This document shows, in pieces, positions 12,847 to 24,781 of a DNA stretch of 64,000 nt. The notes below the pieces were generated by a model. It saw only the letters and a list, made by a program, of their open reading frames with translations. It ran no database searches and was not told the origin of the DNA. The DNA comes from Phanerodontia chrysosporium (lineage: Eukaryota; Basidiomycota; Agaricomycetes; Polyporales; Phanerochaetaceae). Location: positions 1,612,001 through 1,676,000 of the forward strand of contig MJGA01000001.1 in assembly GCA_001910725.1 (NCBI GenBank), read 5' to 3'. The stretch's first letter is position 1, and each line of letters begins with the position of its first letter. Both the position numbers and the translations under genes were made by a program.

Positions 12847-14187
12847 ATGTCGACAGCAGTCAGCGAGCCCCTGCACCACCCATCGATGTCCCGCTCGAAC
12901 TCCAAGCCCAAGGGCATCCTCAAGAACGCACCACCAGCAACTCCGTCAGGGCAACAACAGTGCGTGTCCGGCTTGCATGCGTCGATGGCGCATCGCTAAA
13001 GTGCAGCACAGCTTGCAATGGGACGAAGAGAACCTCGCCCTCACCGAGGCGCAGAAAGACAGCCACATGAAGATCACGGAGCCGAAGACTCCTTACGTAC
13101 GGTACAACGCGGAGACGGACACGATCGAGGGAGGTGTGCACCGTCCGCACGCAGCACACACGCCCCCGCCGCTGACGAGCCCCTCTGCGCAGACATCCCC
13201 TCGCTTGATCTCAACGGCAACATGACCAGCAGCCCGCCGATGTCCGCGCGCTCGTTCTCGCCAAGCAGCATCGCCGCGACCGACGGCGAGACCGCGTCGC
13301 GGCGCACGTCGTTCTCGAGCAGCGGCCGCGCAAGCTCGGGCGGCGCCCCCGGCAGCCGCAGCTCGAGCCGCAGCACGTCCTTCACGCTCCCCAATGACGC
13401 GCGCGAGGTCATCCGGCTCGACGGACGCCAGCCAGGGGACGAGATAGAGTGTGAGGAGGAGATGGACGAAGAGAGTACGTCGCAACTCCCTCTTTCTTGT
13501 CTTCTGGCCAGTCGATGCGTGCGCCGGCGGGGACCCCCAGGCTGCTTCCCTCCTTTGCGGGCGCCCGCAGCAGTCCTGCGATGTCCGACCGGTGCGGCCT
13601 ATTTGGGACGCACAGCGATCGGCAGAAGGCTAGCGTTCTCCGTACATCGCTCAGAAGAGCAAAGGGGCCTGTGAGGGCCTTCAGAGACGGCCACCCCGGA
13701 CGTTTCTCACTGGCTCGGCCGGGGCATGCCCTCCGTAAGCTTCGCACATGCGCCGAGACTGAACGCCGCATCGTCCCCGCGCTCCTGACGCGCGAGGAGC
13801 GACTGCACACACAGCCGCGGAGCGTGCCGCCGTGAAGCTTGTGCGGCCGGCCTGGCTGCAGTGCATGCATCGACTGTGTCATCGGCCGTCACCAACCCAA
13901 CCGGTATCGATGGACTGACTGGTCGCTGTTTTTAGCTGCCGCAAAGCACGCCGCCTTCGTCCGAGCACGTGGACGGCATTACTCTAACGAAGCTGAGGCA
14001 ATGAAGGTGCGGTGCCTTTTACTCACCCTTCGTCATTGCGGCGCTCATCCCACCTTTGCAGCGGGCGAAGCAACTCATGGAGGAAGAAGATGACGAAAGT
14101 GCGGAGCAAACTGCCGACTCGGAGTCGCAAGTGTCTGTAGACGAAGATATGGCCGTCGACGTGAACGGTGTTGTGCACGCCAAGTAG
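12847..14187 (+). CDS. glc8: Protein phosphatase inhibitor 2 (IPP-2/Glc8)
   Basis: Five exons (12847-12963, 13007-13133, 13193-13474, 13936-14006, 14062-14187) encode about 240 residues. Three inhibitor-2 signatures appear in order: the KGILKN PP1-binding motif near residue 22, the LQWDEENL segment leading into [11 protein letters not shown] near residues 45-75, and the [13 protein letters not shown] helix near residue 190. The C-terminus is acidic. IPP-2/Glc8 binds the PP1 catalytic subunit and modulates its activity in the nucleus and cytosol. The middle is Ser-rich and disordered. The first intron would be only 43 nt; its donor is uncertain, though a GCTAAAG branch-like sequence lies before the acceptor. 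The third intron (13475-13935) is 461 nt, by far the longest in the window. All junctions keep phase. Confidence 0.88.
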
Positions 14188-14908
14188 CGTTGGCTGGCAG
14201 TATGCCGTCCCCGTCTTCTGGGTAACTGATCCGGGAGGTTATGTATCGTGTTTGGCTGGATTTTGTCTGGAACCTTGATTTTTATGCTTGCGCTTTTCTC
14301 CACTTCAATGGTGTACCACCAGATCCCGACTCTTAGGCATGCTTATAATTCCCCCTTACACAATGACACCTCTTGGTGGCACTGTCTCGTCTCGGATGCT
14401 GACTCTTGAAGCCGACTATGTACGATTTTCAGACCTCGGAGATTCTGAGCAACAATATTACTGTGACATGGACGAACATGGCCATAATACAAAGACTGCA
14501 GTAGGCTTTGAGTTACACACAAGCTCTGTACACCTCCACTACTGTCCATCGCCACAGCGCCACTTTCGGCGCTAGTATCCACGTGGACGCCACAAGTCCT
14601 CCGGCAGAGCGGCAAGACTCACCGCCGAGGCTTCTCTCTTGCCTTGTTGAAGGAAGTAAGTACTCGGGATGGATTCATAGTCTCTCTCTCTCTCCGCGTT
14701 ACACTCACCTCGCGCACTGGAGCGGTCTACACTCGCCCAAGCTTATCACGGGCACCAAATGCGGAGCCACGTGGCAGGTGTGATCTTTGCTCAGATCCAA
14801 CGCCGATCTCTCCACTGCAATTTTGCTCGCATTCGAGTCAGACCTCGCCTCCGTGCGCACCTCCGTTCTCGCCCCTTCACCACCCTCGACATCGACGACG
14901 ACGACGAC
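14188..14908. other. Intergenic region with MTD1 promoter
   Basis: This gap of about 720 bp lies between two plus-strand genes. It contains a short CT repeat and a pyrimidine-rich leader (14800-14905) before the MTD1 start, a common feature of strongly expressed fungal genes. The ORFs here do not resemble proteins. Confidence 0.45.
14681..14695. repeat. (TC)n microsatellite
   Basis: About seven uninterrupted TC units lie 215 bp upstream of the MTD1 start codon. This may be a simple repeat or a CT-box promoter element. Confidence 0.6.
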
Positions 14909-16467
14909 ATGGCCGACCACACCGGCAAGGGCATCCTCCTCAAGGCCGACCCCATCGCGGGCGCGTTCCGCGACGAAATCAAGGCGGGCATCGCCCAGAG
15001 CGCCCGTCCGCCCAAGCTCGTCGGCATCCTCGCCACCGCCGCCGCCCCGAGCAAGTTCTACGCCGACTTCACCAGGAAGCAGTGCGACGAGCTTGGCGTC
15101 GAGTTTGTGCTCAAGACCGTCGGCTCCGCTGCGGACTCCGCGCTCGCGGATGGGGAGGGTGTCGAGGAGGCCATTATTGACGCGAACAACGACGACAGTG
15201 TCGACGGAATCATGGTAGGCGTACCGCCATATTTCTGTATACAAAACCATGTACCCACACAGAATAAAAGGTGTACTATCCCATCTTTGGTGTGCAGCAG
15301 GTTGGTGCCTTGCCCCGCGCTGGTCCCCTTGTGCTCAGCTGAAGCTGCGCTCGCAGGATCACTATCTCCAGCAAGTAAGGATCTATGCGTGAAAAAACCT
15401 ACTATGAGTGAGACTGAGACTATGCGCGTGCAAGGTAGTGTCCCCGCTGAAGGACGTCGAGGGTCTGCACTTCAAATTCCACTACAACCTGTACCACAAG
15501 TGCGTCTGCGACCCTCATGTCTCGCACACCGCGTACTGACAACGCGCAGCATTCGCTACCTCAAGCCCGAGTCCCTGCTCTCGTCCGTCGCGCCGAGCGA
15601 GCCGGCGCCGCCCGCCGTGAACGACACGGCCCCGCCGGGGTACGTCAAGTCGATCCTCCCGTGCACGCCGCTCGCGATCGTGAAGTGCCTCGAGCACATC
15701 GGCGTGTACAACCGCATCCTGCCGTACGGCGACCGCGCGTACGGCAAGACCGTGACAGTGATCAACCGGTGCGCACTCCCCCCCCGTCGGCTTCGCGCCC
15801 GCGCTGCCCCGCGCTGACCTGAAGTGTGCAGCTCCGAGGTCGTCGGCCGCCCGCTTGCGGCGCTGCTCGCGAACGACGGCGCGCGCGTGTTCTCGGTGGA
15901 CATTGACTCGATCCAGGTGCGTGTGGTCCTCCCGTAGGCGCGCGCCCCGCATCTGCTGACACGGCTGGGCGCACAGGAGTACACGAAGCGTCCGGCGAAG
16001 GCAGCCGACGCGGAGGGCGCGGCGCGCTACCACCCGCGGCACGTCGTGCACCCGTGTGCGCTCTCGCTGCAGGAGTGCCTCGCGGTGTCGGACGTCGTCG
16101 TCTCGCGGTGCCGAGCGCGGCATACAAGGTGCGGACGGAGTGGCTCAAGGACGGCTGCGTGTGCGTGAACGTCGCTGCGGACAAGAACTTTGAGAAGGAC
16201 GTGCGTGAGAAGGTGTGTTTTGTTCTTTTCCTGTGTTTTCCGTGCGTGCATGTGCTGACGTTGCGTGCCCGGCAGGCCTCCGTGTACATGCCCACCATCG
16301 GGAAGGTCACTATCATGATGCTCCTGCGTAACCTGTCAGTACACACTGCGCTCGGCCCCGGCCCAATCGATCGTGACATGTCCACTAACGGCTATTCTTG
16401 GCACTCTAGGATGCGGCTGCGCTCGTATCGAGAAGTGCAAGGCCAAAACACTTCCCCGTCATCATGA
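14909..16467 (+). CDS. MTD1: Methylenetetrahydrofolate dehydrogenase (NAD+), Mtd1, apparent frame break
   Basis: The product matches the monofunctional cytosolic Mtd1 family, which oxidises 5,10-methylene-THF with NAD+ in one-carbon metabolism. Visible features are LVGILATAAAPSKFYADFT near the start, VYYPIFGVQQ, the SPLKDVEGLHF loop, LPCTPLAIVKCLEHIG and the dinucleotide-binding VINRSEVVGRPLAALL. The gene is intron-rich: 14909-15214, 15271-15300, an 18-nt micro-exon 15357-15374, 15435-15499, 15550-15768, 15832-15916, 15977-16212, 16276-16334 and 16410-16467. At about 16105 the frame breaks: SDVVVS is followed one frame over by AVPSAAYKVRTEWLKDG, exactly the expected continuation. One additional G would restore it, and no intron fits there. 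A sequencing error is more likely than a null allele because both sides are fully conserved. Confidence 0.88.
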
Positions 16468-16739
16468 TAACGCGGCGGCCGGCACAGCCAGTACGCGAAA
16501 CGCGAAAGCCCGAAAAAAATTGGAAGGACCCGAGACTTCTTGTATTACACCGTAGAGAGCAGTGGGATAGAAACCAATGAGTGACTAATGGGTTGCGTGT
16601 GGTATGCATGTTGTAGAGTAGACTATGGGTTGAGTGACATATTGAACGACTTAGACAAGAGGGTGTGTGTCACTCGGAGCGATCCTTCGCCGCGAATGAA
16701 GACACGAGGAATTCCGATACAGGATTACGAGAGGTAGTC

Positions 16740-17728
16740 TCAGTCAAACTGCGCCTCCGTAATCTTGATTGGCGGTATGCTGTCGTCGAGCAGGGTCGGC
16801 GTGGAGGAGCCTGAGCGGGGGAAGCTGGAGGTTATTGGGGTCGACATGCCTGAGGCCTCGTCCTCGACCATAAACCGAACCCGCTGGCGGTGGAGCTGTA
16901 ATTGCGTGCGTTGAGTGTATTCATAACAGAGCACGAACGATGTCGTGGCGTTAGGCGCCAATTCTTACCTGGGGAAGCTTCGGTATGAGGACGAATATCA
17001 GCGCTGTGAGGTTGACAGCAAACAACCACGGATTGTAATGTGTGTAGTGCGTGGACGCCAAAAACCTAGGGAAGATCAGCATAAGGCTAAGTCCTCCACA
17101 TACGAAGCCAGTGAGATGCGCACAGAGCAATGGGCACCGAGAATAGCCACTTCTTCGCGGGCGTGTAATGGGCTCCTTCGTCAATCTGTTCCCAGAGAGT
17201 AAGGTCGTCGTACGCTCCTCCATGCATGTCAGATTGGAACGGAATGCCAGTAACCCAGTGGAACATGAGGTAAGAAAGCTGCCGGTGGAGGAAGACATTA
17301 GGAACCAGATGGCTGAGACGAGCGTGAAACGCACCCCAAGGTAGATCAAATTGACCAGTGTCCAGCTCAGCTCCTGCGTCATACCGGGTATAGTGTCAAT
17401 GACTATCTTTCCCGCAATAATGAGGACCGGATGTATGACCCAGGCACCTGTGGTAGCCATGACAGTCAGTAGGACGTTCGAGCGAAGCACAAGTACTGGT
17501 GAGGACCGCGGCATACTGACCCTTGCGGTTGACCCATTCAGCATTGACGTTGCCGTACACGCTCTGATCAAGGCCTTCCTCCTGGGAGTCTTCGCCGACA
17601 GTCTCTACTTTGACAAGACTGCTACTTCTAGCACGACCGACGCGGACTTTGAGTTCCGAGGCGGACGGGGAGGTCTCGATCGTGACTGTGGGCACGCTGA
17701 GCGTTGGAGAGGACAGCACGCCGCTCAT
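16740..17728 (-). CDS. ORM1: Orm1/ORMDL sphingolipid biosynthesis regulator
   Basis: Five exons (17728-17521, 17447-17335, 17278-17124, 17065-16969, 16895-16740) encode about 242 residues. The ORMDL core is complete: NAEWVNRKGAWVIH at the first helix, LSWTLVNLIYLG, SYLMFHWVTGIPF, the YDDLTLWEQID loop, and LASTHYTHYNPWLFAVNL in the last helices. Orm proteins sit in the ER membrane and inhibit serine palmitoyltransferase. The N-terminal cytosolic region carries an RARSSS stretch that fits the R-x-R-x-x-S consensus of Ypk-type kinases, which relieve Orm inhibition in yeast. The C-terminal tail (about 52 residues, Ser/Thr-rich) is longer than in yeast. The gene converges on MTD1 and diverges from the virilizer-like gene. 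Confidence 0.93.
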
Positions 17729-17972
17729 TTCGATGTCCAGAGGGAGGAAGACAGAAAAAGATGGCGGACGGGGTGGAGGTAATGGTCAGATCTCGGATTG
17801 AGGTGCGCGGTTAGCCAGAGCTCCAGCGCAGTCGCAGGCTAGACGCCCGCGCCTCATACCTGTACCAAAACACCCGTCGAGTCTTGGCCGCTACCGCTCT
17901 GCCCGCTTTCGCGACCGAGATACCCCTCCTCTCTCGCATGCCGCCCCAGACCGCGGGTGCAACACGCTAGCC

Positions 17973-20900
17973 ATGCTCCTCCACTGGTGCACGCTCGAGC
18001 CCGCCGGGTCCTCCAACCTCGCCGCGATCCGCTTCACGTCTCCTGTCCGCATCCAGTCCATCTCCATCTTTCCAACCGACGACAGGCCCTTTGCTCAGGA
18101 CCCAAGTATAGTCAGGTACGTGCACAGAGCCCGTCTACCAACGTGTCTCGCTGATACCCGTTGTATCTGCCCCAGCCGCACAGAGCCAGAGGCGTTCTTT
18201 CTTGAACTCTACTTCAATGCCTACCCCGTGGCGCTCCCCAATGCAAAAGAACGACCCAAGCCGAGCAACGCGCTCATACCGACGGTTATTGCCTACGCGG
18301 GCGGCCGGACGGAGTTTGCGGTGAACATGAGCGCGGAGGTATGTCGCGAGATGCATCTCACTGTATTGCCACTCTAAACGTTCTGCAGCTCTCGACGCGC
18401 CTTATGATTGTAAAAGGCGCGTTCGAAAGCGTGTCAATGGCGATATACGGCGAGGTCGTGAATGAGCTGCCTCCGCCGAAGACGACATATGAACCCAGGC
18501 CCCTTCCCGCGCTGGACACGATACCCCTCTCTCCCGCTCTTGACCCCGCCAACGCCCGCGACCCCACGGCCCTGGCGTGTCAATTGCTCAGCTTGATACC
18601 CGATGCCCCATCTCTGCCTCTAGTAATCCGCCTAATGTTCTGTCTCAAACCATCTAATGAGGACTGGGATTTGCCCGATTTTCCTTACCTATTCGCCGAC
18701 CTCGGCCACCTTCCAGATGACCCTTCGATAGATGAGGTCTACAGGCTGACCATGAGACCTGTGCACGACGACACGTCGTCCGATGACTTTGCTGACCTTG
18801 CCGAGAAAGTGACACGATGCTTAGGCTCTCCTGTAGGTGTAAACCCGTATCAGGCCCATGCCCCACCTCTAATTCCTCATGCAGAACGACTCTCAGTCAT
18901 ACTATCTCGCTGGAATTCTGAGTCATGCGGCATGCCAACATCCTGCAATGGCCGGCGCACTCCTTGTAAGTTCCCAGTGTCAACAAAAACAGAGTATTGA
19001 ACCATCGCTGCTACAGGAGAATCTGAATATCGCTGACATCTTCGAGCCGACCACTCTCGATGAAAGCACTCTTGAATCCCTGCGAGAGGCTGCTACGAGT
19101 CCTGCCGTTGCTCGCGGCTTCAATGACCCTAATTTCAAGGAATCGTTGAACTCCATGTCCAGAAATGTCGCATTCGACCGCCGCATACGAACACTTGCAC
19201 AACAATTGCTCGATCGGATTGAGGGCATGGCGGTACTCGAGGATGCGATCTCTAACACGCAGGGCGACTTCATTGGGGCTGCTGCCGCTCTCAAGGATAT
19301 CGCTTGCCAAGAAATGCCAACAGGCATACTGCTGGCGTCGCTCATCACCCACCCAGACCTGGTCGATAAGCTAGCGGAGAACCCGGCGCTCGCAGGACTT
19401 CCTCCACGCTGTTTGTCAAGAGAAACCTGCCGACCTCCTATGACGAGTTCATTGCGTTCCTACGAGCATTCGTCGGGGTTGGATGTGTTCTCGCCGTATA
19501 TGCGTGGGCTGACAGCTTACCTGACGAGCGGTGCCGCGAACGCTGTCTGGCTATTCTCCGCTTATGGCAAGGTGTAGATGGGTACCGCGAGGTTGGTGGC
19601 TCCGTTATATGTCCATTGAATACGCTGAATAATGCATCGCCAGATCCTCGATCATCTCTTACTACTGCGGCAGATGGTATTTCGTCTGAACTGCATGCTT
19701 GATGGTGACGTGCCAAGCAAAGCCGGTGTCGACTCCGAGGCGATTTTACTCCAGCTCTGCAAATCACCCCAGGCAATGCTCCGTCCGATCCTGATTGACA
19801 GTATCTTGTCCCTTAGGCCGCCGCACTGCATCATGACCATTGACGACCAGGATTCCCTGCAACGGACCGCGACAATCGCGGACAACGGTCTCTACGGCGC
19901 AGTGGACCACTTGCTCCAGCCAATGGAACGGCCACTCTCTTTCAGCTACCTCCGTGCTCTTAGAGTTGCCTTGGCGGTAGTCGACCAAGAAATGACAGAC
20001 AGGGATGAATACGAAGTCTTGCAGGAGTTCTGGAAAGAGGGCTCTTGTAGCCTGGAAACATGCCTCGTGGACATCTTCGTGGGGCTCAGTGAAGAAATTT
20101 CCGGCCATTTCGGTGTCGACCCACCGCCGCCAGTGTCCTCAGAGGTGCTGGCGGATACATTCAGAGCTGCGTCTGAGACGCTTGCGATATTGGTCCGCTT
20201 GGCCCCCAACTACCCGCTCCCTGGACGCATGCTCCGCGCCTTCACGACCGCCGCCACCGACATCTTCGTCTGCACAGACCTTGCCGACATCCTATTCTCC
20301 CAGAGCAGTCCAGCCTGCATTGCCGCACAAGATGTCAGAGAATCCTGTGTCGCTGCCATGCGTTCTCTTGCGGGAGTATCAGAGGCGCATGCTGGTGGGC
20401 AGTCGCATGCCCAAGTCATTCTGCGGACGCTTCTCGAGCACGGCTTGCACAGCGGGTCTCACGAGCCTGTACATCACATGCTCCAGGTGTTCTGCCTCAT
20501 CGACTACCTCCTTGACACCGCCGAGAGCGAAAACGCGCCTATAGCCTGGGGACAGTCCGTACTGCCCAATGTCCTACGCGAGCTCTGGGCATTCTGTCGC
20601 GCTCTCGACACGGAGAACAAAGCCCACTTTGTACGGAGACTTGTCGCTCTGGACGAAGGCAACGTCGGCATCGGAGACTGGATTTTGCAAGAGGAGCTCA
20701 AGGACTTGTGCCAATGCGTGCATGCTCTCGGGAATCCCGAATCAAACCGGCAGCAAACTCTCCTCCAGCAGATGCATGTGTCGCTGTCTTTGCGGTTCCT
20801 ATTGGATCTCATGGGCGGCACGTCTCCGCAGGCAACATGGTGCATTACGAGCCTTGCAACAAATGAAGGGGTAGTAGAGTCCTTCGTCCTCTTCTTGCAC

Positions 20901-21899
20901 GAAACTCTTGCACAGAACCTCGCGGCTCCTCAATTGACAAAGGTCCTGCAGACGGTCGCCTCTGAGTCACCCAATTTCCACGATCTACTGAAATTTCCTC
21001 TTGTCCTCGCACTCCTTCGTACCGCTCAGCACGGTGACAGCGCCGTGCCAGACGTTACCTCGTCGCTGTACCTCGCACAGTCCATACTCCTGGCTTGTCC
21101 AAACCATCTCATCCTGGCAAACCAGGTAGGAACAGAGATCAGCCGACTCCTCCAGCGACTCAAGTCTGCGTCTTCCATTGGCAGCGGAGACATCCCTGCT
21201 GCGTTGGTAGACCTACTCGACTGGTTCACTGGCACAGACAATCCTACGCTCATGGGCTTCACAACCGAATCGTTTGCAGAGACCATCGAGGCGCTCAAGC
21301 CTAGGCTTGACGCGGACAAGCAGGATGTCTTGGATCGGGTTCGCAGCGCCCTTCGATTTACGGAAGAGCTGCCAGAGTTGCATGACGAAACATCCCTTCC
21401 GAACGGCATTCAGCTTAGCGTGCAAGAGATCGAGGACCTGCTCGCGCCCAAACTCCTTGCTCCGTCCACCCCTCAGCACAAGGCGCTGAAACAAGACGTC
21501 CTAAGCCTTGTTGCCATCTCCCCTCCGACCGCAGTCATCCGTTCCTCCGCCACGACCGGGCTCACGAAGACGTATTCCAACAATGACTTCCGCCAGCTGC
21601 GGCAGATGCCCTCTGCGCGCCAGAACACAAGCAGGCTGCCCAGCATGCATGTGGATGTAGGTAGCACCTCTTGAACATGATATTATTCCCGCTCCTCGGA
21701 GCATATTGATCACTGCTTCTCTTCTTCTTTTTGCGTGATTTTCGTCTTTTAGGACTTCGAGAACGCATCGGCGTCGCCGACACTAATGCCACTTCCGATG
21801 TCGCTGCCCGTCCCGCTTGCGGGCCCAAGCAACATGCCCTTCAATGGGGGCTCGCCCGAGAATTTCGCATCGCTCTCACCCGTGTTCAAGTTGCTCTAA
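17973..21899 (+). CDS. Virilizer-like protein (VIR_N domain), apparent frame break
   Basis: Exons are 17973-18115, 18176-18338, 18389-18832, 18885-18965, 19017-19591, 19644-21656 and about 21753-21899, encoding some 1180 residues. The N-terminal ~130 residues (LLHWCTLE, IRFTSPVRIQSISIFP, EPEAFFLELYFNA) look like the virilizer N-terminal domain of the m6A mRNA methyltransferase complex. The rest is a large helical, armadillo-like scaffold. If the assignment is right, the protein is a nuclear scaffold that helps place METTL3-type methylation. The family call rests on the N-terminus alone. A frame break at about 19401 (ALAGLP to TLFVKRNLPTSYDEF) would be repaired by one extra C; a weak alternative splice that removes about 20 codons is possible but poorer. 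The 51-nt intron 18966-19016 has no in-frame stop. Confidence 0.65.
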
Positions 21900-22090
21900 A
21901 GTAGGTGGTTGGCGGTATTGCCAAATGTAAGATACAGGGAGATGGGACTGGGCACGGATGTGAACAAGACATACAAGCGAGGAAAGCGAAGTGCGAGAAC
22001 GATGTATGATGCAGTGGAGAGAGAAGAGTCTGTATCCATGAATGAATGTATGCCTAGCGTTCCTGTATCGAAAGCTACTATATGCAATAT

Positions 22091-24335
22091 TTATGATGTA
22101 TTATCATTTGTATATCGGGATCGTCTACGAGTGTGAGTAGGATGGACGTCGGGATACTGGGGCACGAGGTCATCGCGCGAGCGGAAATAACGGTCCATGT
22201 CAGAGGCATCGAATTCCGACATTGTAGGTTCGGGAGATATCGGTCTGCTGCTCACGGGTGAGGCATTTGCAGGCGGGCTGGATGTTGGCTTTTTCCCTAG
22301 GAAGAACGTCCGCTTTCTGCGAGCCTTTACGGGCTGGCGCTCGGCTGCACTGCCAGAGCCTGAAGATGTCGTTTCGCGTGGAGGAACGCTGCGAACAGTA
22401 AAGTGCTCTAGCGTTCGTGTGTAAGGCGATAATGTCTGATGTGAGTGACTCAGCATGGACAATCGCGACACAGAGCTGAGTCCCGGCTTAAGAACAATCT
22501 TGGGATCGTGTTCTGGCAATGCGAGGTGGTCAGGAGGTGCACCGAAGCGATCGAGATTACTCGAGAAGGATGGACGACGAGGGCGTGCTATGCGAACCGC
22601 CTCGTCGTCCTCTGCAGGGTTGGGGGGTGTCGCGATGGAGTGGGTGATGTCACTAGAAAGAGAGTTGCGCGTGCGAATGCTCGATGGGCTGCCCAAACGG
22701 CTGCCGGATGGATCATCCTGAGGGTGTACGGGTGGAGATGAAGAGGGATTGGGGAACTCCGAACGAGAGTGATCAAACGGGAACCTATCGTCGTCTTCGA
22801 GATATGGACGGGGTGTGGCTTGCAGCGGAGTAGTGCCAGCAAAGTAGGGGTTATAGTTTTGGTGGCCTGCTGCCCAACTATGCGCTCTCTCCATGACAGA
22901 CGCCGAAGATAGTGCACGGGTTAAACCAGGTAATGCGCTCGATCCCCTAGGTGGGGAGAACAGGCTAGAGATGCGGGAATGACGGGATGACGACCGGGAG
23001 CGACCAGAGACAGATTCGCCAGTGGGCGAAGTCAGCTGGGAGTGTGCATGAATAACTCTGGGACGAGTTATTGTCCCGCCTCCGACAGCGGGAACTGATT
23101 CATACTCGTGCATCCCGCCCAATTCAGATGGCGAGCCCACGCTGAATGACGAGTCTGGCATGAGCTCCTCCCAAGGGCCTGAATCATACGACCTATCGCC
23201 TTCGTCAATCTCGCTTTCCTCTTCCGCTAGTTCGGCAAGACCTTTGTTCGGCGAGAACAAACTGCGGAAGGTGTTGAAGACGCTCTTCTGCGGAAGTCCC
23301 TCCGGACGGAGTCCGTAGGTAGGATCGAAGTGTTCCCCGTCTCCGTGGCTATCGTGTGAGGACGAGTGCGCGTCGTGGTGGTCCGCCGGCGAAGCGGAGG
23401 CGACGGACGAGGCTGATCTTCTCCCAAGGCTAGACGCAGAAATCATAGATCCAGAACGAGGCCGTGTCGGACCATTGACGACCGATGAAGCGCGCCCAAG
23501 CATAGGCCGAACGCCTACCGCGGCCGTTCGCGGAGGCATACCGTATGGAGGGACACCGGTGTCCGAGGCAGCAGAAGTCCGTATTCGCGCAGGTGGTTGC
23601 GGCCGTTTATTGAGGTAGGGTGCCTCGACTTTTGCCTTGACCCACTGCTGGCTAAGCCTGTGAATGATCCCGGGAAGGTCCTCTCGGAACATTTGGCGTA
23701 ACTGGCCTTCGATTTCTCTCTGAATGAACTTCTGGATCACGGCTATGGAATCAAATGTGCTATTGATGTCCACATTCTGGAGGGGGTCCGTCTTGAAGAC
23801 CAGTGTTATGCCCTTCTGCCGAGAGACGACCAACACCACATATGAATCCAGTTTGAAGTGCGACAACCGGAGTAGCATCGGGACGACGAGGGGTTGTTTG
23901 GCAGCAAGCATGCCCCGCGAACCACTCAGCATATGGATGTCGGGTTGCTTATGGTTCAACGGGTTGGCCTATGCGGAAGATGTTCAGTAACACACAATGT
24001 CCTCAGTCTGCGCAATTTTTACACACCTGCACTTTCGTTCTGAGGACGATATGCGCATCCCCCTCGTAAGTCAAGCGGAAAATTCCGCGAAACTGGTCCA
24101 TGGTGAGTTCGCCGATATCCCGAATCTCCAGTTCAGGAGGCTGGCAGCGGTGAATACTTGTTGCTTTTTGCAGAACGGTTATACACACCTGGGTCCCCAT
24201 CTCGAGCTCAACCACCTCGATTTTATCTGCGATGACGGGGGGCTTATTTCCTTTGTTCAGAGCCCCCTCCAACATTTGGATCGCGTCGGCATGGAACTGG
24301 TCGGAAAAGCGGGGCCATTTGAATGTGAAGGACAT
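22091..24335 (-). CDS. MDM34: ERMES complex subunit Mdm34
   Basis: Three exons (24335-24189, 24140-24027, 23968-22091) encode about 712 residues. The N-terminus MSFTFKWPRFSDQFHADA is the hallmark of Mdm34 and starts the SMP lipid-binding domain, which runs through PPELEIRDIGELTMDQFRG, MLRLSHFKLDSYVVLVVS and a segment ending in FREDLPGIIHRLS (about residue 200). Mdm34 is a mitochondrial outer-membrane-associated subunit of the ER-mitochondria encounter structure, which tethers the organelles and moves phospholipids. The remaining ~500 residues are Ser/Pro-rich and disordered, with RKRTFFLGKK near the end, as is usual in fungal Mdm34. The gene converges on the virilizer-like gene with a gap of about 190 bp. 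Confidence 0.93.
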
Positions 24336-24781
24336 TGGCTACGGTTGCGTGAGGAGTAAAGCCAGCTTCATCCGAGGGGTGTATGGAGGATTTTCGTCTT
24401 AGAAGAATACTGACGGGCGCATGAGGAGTATGATGATGTTGTTGAAGGACATGGAGGCGGTACGAATGAAAGCGAGGAGCCGAGTCGCACGCGACCGCAC
24501 GCGAGGAGCTCATAACGGGCATGACAACTCTTGCCGCGCGATTTCGCAAGCCACACACCGGCCGTTGAACGGCTTTACTTTGCGGATGAAGTAAACGTAT
24601 AGTGCAAGCAGTGAGGTATACATCATGATGCAAATTTGTGGACTCAAAGCATATTAGACCCTACAGATACATCCGACACACAAACCATGCAAAATGGACT
24701 CTGGAAAGCAGACTGATATTAGTATAGACGTGAAGGTGAAAAAATAAAGGAGTGTTCCGAGGGTGTGCCGCCATTACGCCG
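24336..24781. other. Intergenic region
   Basis: This is the upstream region of MDM34 and the 3' flank of the septation protein gene. I see no coding signature or other signal. Confidence 0.4.

Noticed and set aside
13497..13895. ORFs within the long inhibitor-2 intron
   Set aside because: They are open on both strands because of GC content, and none resembles a protein.
19340..19400. An intron removing about 20 codons in the virilizer-like gene to explain the frame change
   Set aside because: The donor (GTCGCT) is poor and it would delete a helix that continues smoothly; a missing base is simpler.
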